This document shows positions 7,822-15,177 of a stretch of 64,000 nt of DNA, in pieces. A program made the translations under genes and the position numbers. The first letter of the stretch is position 1; every line of letters starts with the position of its first letter. Location of the stretch: contig NZ_FODR01000010.1 of the NCBI RefSeq assembly GCF_900110415.1, positions 202,564 through 266,563 on the forward strand. Reading direction: 5' to 3'. Source of the stretch: Mucilaginibacter sp. OK283 (GTDB lineage: Bacteria > Bacteroidota > Bacteroidia > Sphingobacteriales > Sphingobacteriaceae). Under the pieces are notes generated by a model. The model was not told the DNA's origin and searched no databases. It worked only from the letters and a program-made list of their open reading frames with translations.

Positions 7822-9849
7822 ATGAAAACCTCAAATACATTATTTCAGGGCGATCAGATGAAAGAGGCTTTTAAACAGTCGTTCATCAAACTAAACCCAC
7901 GCATACTGTTCCGTAACCCGGTTATGTTTACCGTTGAAATAGGAACGGCAGTAATGCTTATTGTAACTATATTTTCCTTTGCAAATAAAGGACAGGGCAG
8001 CTTTGCCTATAACTTCACCGTGTTTTTGGTACTGTTGCTTACCGTACTTTTTGCCAACTTTGCCGAAGCTATCGCCGAAGCACGTGGTAAAGCCCAGGCC
8101 GAAAGCCTGCGCAAAACCCGCGAGGAAACTCCCGCCCGCTTACTGGTTAACGGTAAGGAAACCATGGTAATGTCGAGCCAGTTAAAAAAAGGCGATGTGT
8201 TTATATGCGAAACAGGCGACAATATCCCTACCGATGGCGAGATTATTGAAGGTATTGCTACCATCGACGAATCGGCCATCACAGGTGAATCTGCCCCGGT
8301 TATCCGCGAATCTGGCGGTGATAAATCGTCGGTAACAGGTGGTACCAAAGTATTATCTGATAAGATAAAGGTTATGGTAACCACCCAGCCCGGCGAAAGC
8401 TTTCTGGATAAGATGATTGCGCTGGTTGAAGGTGCATCGCGCCAGAAAACACCAAACGAGATAGCTTTAACTATCCTGCTTGCAGGCTTTACGCTCATCT
8501 TTGTTATTGTGTGCGTTACCCTGAAACCTTTTGGCGATTATTCAAATACCCCGATAACAATTGCCGCATTCATCTCATTATTTGTTTGTCTTATTCCGAC
8601 CACTATCGGTGGCCTGTTATCGGCCATCGGTATTGCCGGGATGGATAGGGCATTACGCGCAAATGTGATAACCAAAAGCGGTAAAGCGGTTGAAACTGCA
8701 GGCGATTTGGATACCTTGTTATTAGATAAAACAGGTACCATTACCATTGGTAACCGTAAGGCAACCAATTTTTATCCCGCCACAGGTGTTAGCAACGCCA
8801 GCTTTGTAGCCGCATGTGTATTAAGTTCTCTGGCCGATGAAACCCCCGAAGGTAAATCGATAGTGGAACTTGCCCATGAGGATAAAACCTTATCTAAAGT
8901 GGTTGCCCCCGCAAATTCGGTATTTATAAAATTTACCGCCGAAACCCGCTCAAGCGGTTTGGATACACCCGATGGTTTACGCATCCGTAAAGGGGCTTTT
9001 GATTCCATTCGTAACATTGCCTTAAAGGCTGGTCACGCATTCCCAACCGAGGTTGAGGATAACGTTAAAAAAATCTCATCAAATGGTGGCACACCGCTGG
9101 TAGTATCGCAAAACGAGGAGATAATGGGTGTAATTGAATTACAGGACATTATTAAACCAGGCATTGCCGAACGCTTTGACCGCCTGCGTAAAATGGGCGT
9201 TAAAACGGTAATGGTTACTGGTGATAACCCTTTAACTGCCAAATTTATTGCTGAAAAAGCAGGTGTGGATGATTTTATTGCCGAGGCTAAGCCCGAGGAT
9301 AAAATGAACTACATTAAAAAAGAACAACAAGGTGGCAAACTGGTAGCCATGATGGGCGACGGTACAAACGATGCCCCAGCCTTAGCCCAGGCCGATGTTG
9401 GTGTAGCCATGAACAGCGGCACCCAGGCAGCCAAAGAAGCCGGTAACATGGTTGATTTGGATAACGACCCAACCAAGCTGATTGAGATTGTGGAAATTGG
9501 TAAACAATTACTGATGACCCGCGGTACGCTTACCACCTTCTCGATAGCCAATGACGTAGCCAAGTACTTTGCTATTGTTCCGGCCTTATTCATGGTATCT
9601 ATACCATCATTAAGGGCGCTTAATATCATGGCATTGCACAGCCCCGAATCGGCCATATTATCGGCAGTGATATTTAATGCCATCATTATCCCGTTGCTGA
9701 TACCGTTGGCCTTACGTGGTGTAGAATATAAACCGATAGGTGCCAGTGCGTTGCTACGCCGTAACCTGTTGATTTATGGCCTTGGTGGTATACTGATACC
9801 ATTTATCGGTATTAAATTAATTGACCTTGCCGTAGGCGTATTTATATAG
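7822..9849 (+). CDS. kdpB: Potassium-transporting P-type ATPase subunit KdpB
   Basis: The 675-aa catalytic subunit that hydrolyses ATP to drive K+ uptake through KdpA. The actuator loop TGES is at residues 154-157, the phosphorylation site DKTGT at 302-306 (D302), and the hinge motif GDGTNDAPAL follows in the C-terminal half. Membrane helices lie at about 38-80, 215-270 and 590-675. The serine of TGES is the one reported to be inhibited by phosphorylation in E. coli. Its stop at 9849 is followed 2 nt later by a heptamer repeat element that separates it from kdpC by 144 nt, whereas kdpF, kdpA and kdpB are packed within 11 nt of each other. Confidence 0.97.
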   Translation: MKTSNTLFQGDQMKEAFKQSFIKLNPRILFRNPVMFTVEIGTAVMLIVTIFSFANKGQGSFAYNFTVFLVLLLTVLFANFAEAIAEARGKAQAESLRKTREETPARLLVNGKETMVMSSQLKKGDVFICETGDNIPTDGEIIEGIATIDESAITGESAPVIRESGGDKSSVTGGTKVLSDKIKVMVTTQPGESFLDKMIALVEGASRQKTPNEIALTILLAGFTLIFVIVCVTLKPFGDYSNTPITIAAFISLFVCLIPTTIGGLLSAIGIAGMDRALRANVITKSGKAVETAGDLDTLLLDKTGTITIGNRKATNFYPATGVSNASFVAACVLSSLADETPEGKSIVELAHEDKTLSKVVAPANSVFIKFTAETRSSGLDTPDGLRIRKGAFDSIRNIALKAGHAFPTEVEDNVKKISSNGGTPLVVSQNEEIMGVIELQDIIKPGIAERFDRLRKMGVKTVMVTGDNPLTAKFIAEKAGVDDFIAEAKPEDKMNYIKKEQQGGKLVAMMGDGTNDAPALAQADVGVAMNSGTQAAKEAGNMVDLDNDPTKLIEIVEIGKQLLMTRGTLTTFSIANDVAKYFAIVPALFMVSIPSLRALNIMALHSPESAILSAVIFNAIIIPLLIPLALRGVEYKPIGASALLRRNLLIYGLGGILIPFIGIKLIDLAVGVFI

Positions 9850-9851
9850 AA

Positions 9852-9985
9852 GAGATTTGAGAGGTGAGATATGAGATTTGAGATAAAAAAAGAATGTCGA
9901 AAATCTCATATCAAAGCACTCAGATCCAATTTAAAAGATGTGAGATAAGGAAATCTCATATCTCAAGTCTCATATCTCAAATCTA
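9852..9985. repeat. Heptamer-periodic inverted-repeat element between kdpB and kdpC
   Basis: Left arm 9852-9886: GAGATTT, GAGAGGT, GAGATAT, GAGATTT, GAGATAA. Right arm 9951-9985: AAATCTC, ATATCTC, AAGTCTC, ATATCTC, AAATCTA, the inverted complement. A weaker inner copy starts at 9901 (AAATCTC, ATATCAA). The left arm starts 2 nt after the kdpB stop and the right arm ends 8 nt before the kdpC start. The RNA could fold into a long stem. Confidence 0.85.
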
Positions 9986-9993
9986 AAAAGAAA

Positions 9994-10560
9994 ATGAAAA
10001 CATATTTGTTGCCATCAATCAAGTTAACTATCATCCTGATAGTAATTACAGCCGGTATTTATCCATTAGCTATAGCCGGTGTTGGTAAATTGACTCCCGG
10101 CCATGGCGATGGGGAAACCGTAACATACAAAGGCCGCGTAGTTGGTTATGCCAACGAAGGTCAAAAATTTACTAAGGACGAATACTTCTGGAGCCGCCCG
10201 TCGGCTGTTGATTATAACGCTGCCGGTTCGGGAGGTTCAAACAAAGGCCCTTCAAACCCCGATTATTTGAAACAGGTTGAAGGCCGCATCCAGGATTTTT
10301 TAAAGCATAATCCCGGTGTAACCCGTGCCCAGATCCCTGCCGAACTGGTTACCGCATCGGGTAGTGGGTTAGATCCTGATCTTTCGCCTGCAGGCGCAAA
10401 GGTACAGGTAGCCCGTGTTGCCAAAGTACGTGGCCTATCTGCCGATGTTGTAACCAAACTGGTTGATGAGCATACCGAAAAACCATTATTTGGCTTATTT
10501 GGCCCATCAAAAGTAAACGTACTGAAGTTGAATGTAGCATTGGACGAGCTAAAGAAATAG
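9994..10560 (+). CDS. kdpC: Potassium-transporting ATPase subunit KdpC
   Basis: The 188-aa periplasmic accessory subunit, anchored by one N-terminal helix (LLPSIKLTIILIVITAGIYP, residues 5-24). Typical KdpC features follow: YFWSRPSAVDYNAAGSGGSN, and a C-terminal LVDEHTEKPLFGLFG. KdpC is thought to raise the K+ affinity of the complex. Length is normal. The gene is displaced from kdpB by the heptamer element at 9852-9985 but is still collinear, so the operon is probably intact. The start ATG follows AAAAAGAAA, without a strong Shine-Dalgarno. Confidence 0.95.
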   Translation: MKTYLLPSIKLTIILIVITAGIYPLAIAGVGKLTPGHGDGETVTYKGRVVGYANEGQKFTKDEYFWSRPSAVDYNAAGSGGSNKGPSNPDYLKQVEGRIQDFLKHNPGVTRAQIPAELVTASGSGLDPDLSPAGAKVQVARVAKVRGLSADVVTKLVDEHTEKPLFGLFGPSKVNVLKLNVALDELKK

Positions 10561-10599
10561 CCCTCTTTAAGTAGTTAAAAAAAGCGGGGCCAAGTGCTA

Positions 10600-10700
10600 T
10601 TCCCTTCTTGAGAGGGGGGAGGGGTGTGTTTAACCCGCGAAATGGCATAACACACCCCTGCTACCGCACAATCCCAACGCACCCCCTCTCGAGAGGGGAA
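10600..10700. repeat. G/C-rich inverted-repeat element between kdpC and porin
   Basis: Left arm 10600-10630 ends in GAGGGGTGTGTT; right arm begins AACACACCCCTGC at 10649 and runs to CCTCTCGAGAGGGGAA near 10700. The inner arms pair over AACACACCCC/GGGGTGTGTT. No ORF is present. It looks like an interspersed intergenic repeat. Confidence 0.65.
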
Positions 10701-10729
10701 CTGAAAAAGTAAATGATTTTTATACATAA

Positions 10730-11779
10730 ATGAAAAAGACCTTCATATTAGTACCTGCATTTTTACTATTAAGCGCTTTGATAACCAAAGCACAGGACAC
10801 TGTTAAAACAACATCCGATGCGCCATTGGTGATCTTTGGATCGGTTGATACTTATTATAAATACGACATTGCTGATAAAGGCAGCCAGGTCCCTACCAGT
10901 TTTGCTACCGACCAAAATTCAGTTTCGATTGGGATGATAGACCTGGGGATTAAAAAGAAAGTTGGTAAAGCTGCCTTTTTAGGCGAAATGTCTTTTGGCC
11001 CAAGGGGGCAGGCGCAATCCGTACCTAACGGGCCAAACGGCGACTCGTATCATATCCAAAACCTGTATGTAGCGTACGATGTAACCGGTAAATTAACCCT
11101 TACCGGTGGTTATATGGCAACCTTTATTGGTTATGAGGTGATAAGCCCTGTTGGTAATTTTAACTATTCTACATCGTACCTGTTCACCAATGGCCCGTTC
11201 CAGAATGCAGGCGTAAAGGCAACTTATGCTTTTACCGATAAAATAAGCCTGATGGTTGGGGCATTTAACGATAACTGGAATGCCTACCAAGCTACCAAAA
11301 GGGTTAACAATTTTGGCGCTCAGCTAACGGTTATCCCGGTAAAGGGATGGGCAGCTTATCTGAATGTTATTACAGGTGGTTTACAGGGGACAGAATTTGA
11401 TTTGACCACAGCCTACCAAATAACAGATGCCTTTAAATTAGGCTTAAACGCTGCCGACTATAAAGCTAACAATGGCATAACAGGAGGTTTTAACGGGGTG
11501 GCGTTGTATCCGCAATACGCGGTTTCAAAAGATGTAACATTAGGCCTTAGGGGCGAGTACTTTAAAACAAAAACCGGCACCTATACCTCGACAGCAGCGC
11601 CTGCACCCGGCGAAAACGTAGCGGCTGTAACTTTTACAGCAAATATTAAGGCTGGTCCGCTGGCATTGATACCCGAGTTTAGGGTCGACAATGGATCGGC
11701 AAACGCGTTTAAAAATAACTCGGGCGACCCGACTAAAACTGCCTCGCAATTTGTGCTGGCAGCGGTGTACGCCTTTTAA
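10730..11779 (+). CDS. Outer-membrane beta-barrel porin (OmpL-like, BBP2 type)
   Basis: A 349-aa protein with a signal peptide (MKKTFILVPAFLLLSALITK, cleavage near AQ-D) and then alternating amphipathic strands ending in an aromatic residue (VLAAVYAF), as expected for an outer-membrane barrel. The start of the mature chain (IFGSVDTYYKYDI) and the internal LGEMSFGPRGQA resemble the putative beta-barrel porin-2 family found beside kdp genes in Bacteroidota. I infer that it lets K+ or other ions cross the outer membrane to feed the Kdp pump. The stop codon TAA (11777-11779) overlaps the first bases of a C-rich repeat. Confidence 0.82.
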   Translation: MKKTFILVPAFLLLSALITKAQDTVKTTSDAPLVIFGSVDTYYKYDIADKGSQVPTSFATDQNSVSIGMIDLGIKKKVGKAAFLGEMSFGPRGQAQSVPNGPNGDSYHIQNLYVAYDVTGKLTLTGGYMATFIGYEVISPVGNFNYSTSYLFTNGPFQNAGVKATYAFTDKISLMVGAFNDNWNAYQATKRVNNFGAQLTVIPVKGWAAYLNVITGGLQGTEFDLTTAYQITDAFKLGLNAADYKANNGITGGFNGVALYPQYAVSKDVTLGLRGEYFKTKTGTYTSTAAPAPGENVAAVTFTANIKAGPLALIPEFRVDNGSANAFKNNSGDPTKTASQFVLAAVYAF

Positions 11780-11869
11780 GCCCCCTCTAAATCTCCCCCT
11801 GAAGTATGGGGCTTTGGATTGCAGTTTTTTCTCAAGTCCTCCCCTTTAGGGGAGGATTTAGGTGGGGCT
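11778..11869. repeat. Imperfect C/G-rich inverted repeat after porin
   Basis: Left arm 11778-11804 starts AAGCCCCCTCTAAATCTCCC; right arm 11834-11869 ends GGAGGATTTAGGTGGGGCT, an approximate inverted copy with its own GGGG/CCCC stem. The left arm begins inside the porin stop codon. Confidence 0.7.
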
Positions 11870-11974
11870 CAAGATATGTATGAATGGTTGTATAGTTAAT
11901 TTTGGTTTAATTATATGTTAGTTTGAGAAACATTCATACCTTAAAAGGGGGGCCGCGAGGGCTCTCCCTTTTAT

Positions 11975-12145
11975 AAGCCCCCTCTAAATCTCCCCCTGAA
12001 GGGGGAGACTTTTGACTTGCGGGGGGGCTTGGTTGTAAACCAAAATGGGATTTGTGCGGCTTTAAACATAATGGGTATTAATAAGTGTCAAATAAATTAA
12101 AATTTTTAAAGTCTCCCCCTTCAGGGGGAGATTTAGAGGGGGCTT
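11975..12145. repeat. Perfect 37-bp inverted repeat element before kdpD
   Basis: Bases 11975-12011 (start AAGCCCCCTCTAAATCTCCC, end GGGGGAGACTT) and 12109-12145 are exact reverse complements over 37 bp, with 97 nt between. Each arm also contains an internal CCCCCT-GA-AGGGGG hairpin. The right arm ends 6 nt before the kdpD ATG, where it could mask translation initiation. A near-identical single copy lies at 14993-15027. The structure is MITE-like; no flanking target duplication is obvious. Confidence 0.8.
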
Positions 12146-12151
12146 GGGCAT

Positions 12152-13279
12152 ATGGACGGCGAAAAAGAACGGTCGGTTGAGCATTTCCTGGAGCTGATAA
12201 AAAAATCAAGGCGCGGGAAATTCAAGGTTTACATAGGCATGAGCGCGGGCGTGGGTAAAACCTTCCGCATGCTGCAGGAGGCCCAGGCTTTGATGCGTAA
12301 CGGCATCGACGTTAAAATTGGCTACATTGAAACGCATAACCGCAAAGAAACCGTTGCCCAATTAGAGGGTTTGCCGGTAATACCCCGCCGCAAACTGTTT
12401 TACAAGGGTAAAGAGCTGGAGGAGATGGATTTGAAAGCCATCATTAGCCTGCGCCCCGAGGTGGTTTTGGTTGATGAACTGGCCCATACCAATATTGAAG
12501 GCAGCAGCAATGAAAAACGCTGGCAGGATGTGCTGGAGATATTGAACGCGGGTATTAATGTGATCAGCGCGGTAAACATCCAGCATATGGAAAGCCTGAA
12601 CGAAGAGGTGGAACGTATAACCGGGGCCAAAATAAACGAGCGTATACCCGATAAGGTTTTGCAACTGGCAGACGAGGTAGTAAACATCGACCTTACCGCC
12701 GATGAACTGATAGACCGCTTAAAGGAAGGTAAGATATACGACGAGAAAAAAGTGCCTATGGCGCTCAACAACTTTTTCCAGGCCGATAGAATTTTACAGC
12801 TGCGCGAACTGGCCCTGCGCGAAGTAGCCCACCAGGTAGAGCGGAAGATAGATATTGAGATACCCAAGACCATTAAACTACGGCCCGAGCTTTTTTTGGC
12901 CTGCATTAGTACTAATGACGAATCGGCCAAAATAATTATTCGTAAAACGGCAAGGTTGTCATCATATTACCGCTCTAAATTTTTTGTTTTGTATGTGCAA
13001 ACATCAAGAGAAAGCAGCGATAAAATAAACCTTGCATCGCAGCGCCACCTTATTAATAATATGAAACTGGCAACACAACTGGGGGGCGAAGTAATTAAAG
13101 TGAAAAGCGACCGCATAGCTCAAACCATTTGGGAAACGGCCGAAAAATACGACATTACCACTATCTGCCTGGGTAAGCCACGGTTTAAATTTTACCAGGT
13201 TATTATGAAAACGGCAGTGTTTACCCAATTGTTAAATAAAATGTCAAAAACTGATATAGACCTTGTAATACTATCATAA
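12152..13279 (+). CDS. kdpD: KdpD N-terminal sensor half (stand-alone) with USP domain
   Basis: A 375-aa soluble protein matching only the cytosolic N-terminal part of KdpD. Residues about 20-230 form the KdpD domain, with the P-loop GMSAGVGKT (about residues 29-37) and the Walker-B-like VVLVDELAHTN. Residues about 245-375 form a universal-stress-protein (UspA-like) domain (LACISTNDESAKIIIRK ... TTICLGKPRF). The membrane helices and kinase core of classical KdpD are absent; a separate kinase gene starts 2 nt after the stop, so the two probably work together. The start ATG sits directly behind the 37-bp repeat and has no recognisable ribosome-binding site. Confidence 0.88.
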   Translation: MDGEKERSVEHFLELIKKSRRGKFKVYIGMSAGVGKTFRMLQEAQALMRNGIDVKIGYIETHNRKETVAQLEGLPVIPRRKLFYKGKELEEMDLKAIISLRPEVVLVDELAHTNIEGSSNEKRWQDVLEILNAGINVISAVNIQHMESLNEEVERITGAKINERIPDKVLQLADEVVNIDLTADELIDRLKEGKIYDEKKVPMALNNFFQADRILQLRELALREVAHQVERKIDIEIPKTIKLRPELFLACISTNDESAKIIIRKTARLSSYYRSKFFVLYVQTSRESSDKINLASQRHLINNMKLATQLGGEVIKVKSDRIAQTIWETAEKYDITTICLGKPRFKFYQVIMKTAVFTQLLNKMSKTDIDLVILS

Positions 13280-13281
13280 CC

Positions 13282-14994
13282 ATGACTATTAAAAATAAAC
13301 TCCGTACAGGCATCGGTTTCTTGTTTGTACTGGCGCTCACCTGTTGCGGGTTATCTGTTTACTTCCTTAACCGGCTGTCGGCCGATGCCGGGGCAATACT
13401 TAAGGATAATTATAAAACCCTGCAGTTTACCCAAAACATGCAGGATGCCATCGATGCGAATGATAAGGCGCTTTCGCCAAAACAAATTGCGGTTATCGAC
13501 AATAACCTTAAACTGCAGCAACATAATGTTACAGAAAAGGGTGAGCAGGAATTAACAGATTCGTTGACGCTTGTTTACACGCAGATAAAGCAGCATAATA
13601 ACAATATAGCCGCGCAATTGCCTTTAAGGAGCCATGCCCGCCGGCTTATTTATGGTATTATGCACCTGAATATGGATGCAATTTCGCGAAAAAATGCCAT
13701 CGCCACTGATACGGCAAGCAGGGCAAATGTGCTGGTGGCCGTCAGTGCTTTTTTGTTGTTTACTATCGCGTTCACTTTTGCGGTAAATTTTCCGGGTTAT
13801 ATAGCCGATCCGTTAAAGGAATTAACGGCAAGGATAAAAGAGGTATCAAATCGTAATTACCACCAGCAGATAGACTTTCACTCCGATGATGAGTTTGGCG
13901 AATTGGGGCAGGCTTTTAATAATATGACCCGGAAACTGGATGAGTATGAGAACAGTAACCTGGCCAGCATCCTGTTTGAGAAAAAACGGATAGAGACTAT
14001 TATTAATACCATGCACGATGCTATTATTGGTTTAGACGAAAAGCAGTTTATCATATTTGCCAACGAAGTAGCGTGTAACCTGATAGGCATGACCACCGAA
14101 CAGCTTACCGGCCGGTACGCACCAGACATAGCGTTGGAGAACGACCTGCTGCGCAACCTGTTAATTAATGAACAGCCACGGTTAAAGATTTTTGCAGATA
14201 ATCGCGAAAGCTTTTACAGCCGCGATTCATTATCCGTGAGCAGTAAAAGTAAAGTGATAGGTAAGGTAATTATCCTTAAAAATATTACCGAGTACCAGCA
14301 GCTGGATGAAGCTAAAACCAATTTCATCGCCACCATATCGCACGAGTTAAAAACGCCCATATCGTCCATCAAAATGAGCCTGAAATTACTGGAGGACGAC
14401 CGCATAGGTAATGTAAATACCGAGCAACGCCAATTGCTGGAAAATATTGACGATGATGCCCGCCGCCTGCTGCAAATAACCGGCGAACTGTTGGATATGG
14501 CACAGGTTGAAACCGGTAAGCTACAGCTTAACTTCGGCAGCACACACCCCCGTAACATTGTTGATTATGCGGTAAAGGCCATTAAATTCACAGCCGATCA
14601 AAAGCAAGTAAACATCAAAGTAAAATGCGACGATACCCTGCCCGAGGTACATGCCGACCTTGATAAAACTACCTGGGTACTTATCAACCTGTTATCAAAC
14701 GCCATAAAATACAGCCACGAAAAATCAGTTGTGGAGCTAACTGTTAAAAAGCATAAGAACGACGAGATTGAATTTTCGGTAAAAGATCATGGTAAAGGCA
14801 TAGAAGAGCAATACCTGTCGAGGTTATTTGAGCGCTACTTTAAAGTGCCCAACGCCACCGCCGACCAAACCGGCACCGGCCTTGGCCTTGCCATTGCCAA
14901 AGATTTTATTGAAGCCCAAAGCGGCCATATTATGGTTGATAGCGAGATAGGGGCAGGGAGCCGGTTTGCCTTTACGCTGAAGAGGGCGGTGTAG
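13282..14994 (+). CDS. Membrane sensor histidine kinase (partner of split KdpD)
   Basis: A 570-aa inner-membrane histidine kinase. Two transmembrane helices (about 8-30 and 149-172) flank a small periplasmic domain. A HAMP linker (173-225) and a PAS-like domain (235-335) follow. The HisKA box ISHELKTP places the phospho-accepting histidine at H354; the ATPase domain has the N box NLLSNAIKYSHE (N473) and G boxes (DHGKGI, GTGLGLAIAKD). It is translated 2 nt after the KdpD half, suggesting coupled expression and K+-responsive signalling. No KdpE-like response regulator lies in the window, so its target is unknown. The stop codon (TAG, 14992-14994) overlaps a C-rich repeat. Confidence 0.9.
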   Translation: MTIKNKLRTGIGFLFVLALTCCGLSVYFLNRLSADAGAILKDNYKTLQFTQNMQDAIDANDKALSPKQIAVIDNNLKLQQHNVTEKGEQELTDSLTLVYTQIKQHNNNIAAQLPLRSHARRLIYGIMHLNMDAISRKNAIATDTASRANVLVAVSAFLLFTIAFTFAVNFPGYIADPLKELTARIKEVSNRNYHQQIDFHSDDEFGELGQAFNNMTRKLDEYENSNLASILFEKKRIETIINTMHDAIIGLDEKQFIIFANEVACNLIGMTTEQLTGRYAPDIALENDLLRNLLINEQPRLKIFADNRESFYSRDSLSVSSKSKVIGKVIILKNITEYQQLDEAKTNFIATISHELKTPISSIKMSLKLLEDDRIGNVNTEQRQLLENIDDDARRLLQITGELLDMAQVETGKLQLNFGSTHPRNIVDYAVKAIKFTADQKQVNIKVKCDDTLPEVHADLDKTTWVLINLLSNAIKYSHEKSVVELTVKKHKNDEIEFSVKDHGKGIEEQYLSRLFERYFKVPNATADQTGTGLGLAIAKDFIEAQSGHIMVDSEIGAGSRFAFTLKRAV

Positions 14995-15027
14995 CCCCTC
15001 TAAATCTCCCCCTGAAGGGGGAGACTT
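14993..15027. repeat. Single copy of the C/G-rich kdp repeat
   Basis: AGCCCCTCTAAATCTCCCCC followed by TGAAGGGGGAGACTT: one C shorter than the 37-bp arms at 11975 and 12109. It begins at the last two bases of the kinase stop codon. Confidence 0.75.
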
Positions 15028-15058
15028 TTAATTTCTAAAGCCCATTGCTCTCTAATTT

Positions 15059-15096
15059 AAACTTGCGAAGTTTTCAAAACTTCGCAAGTTTTTTTG
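15059..15096 (+). terminator. Intrinsic terminator of the kdp operon
   Basis: ACTTGCGAAGTTTT (15061-15074) pairs perfectly with AAAACTTCGCAAGT (15076-15089) around a single C, and a run of seven or more T follows. It ends the plus-strand kdp transcript. Confidence 0.8.
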
Positions 15097-15177
15097 CTTG
15101 GTGTTGTCGTCTCGTCAATGTCAAAATCCGAAAAATCCGGAGAATCTGTTTAATCCAGGTTCAGACAAAATTACCCC

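Noticed and set aside
7258..9686. Several minus-strand open frames inside kdpA and kdpB
   Set aside because: They mirror the coding frame of strongly conserved genes, have no homologous motifs and no plausible start context.
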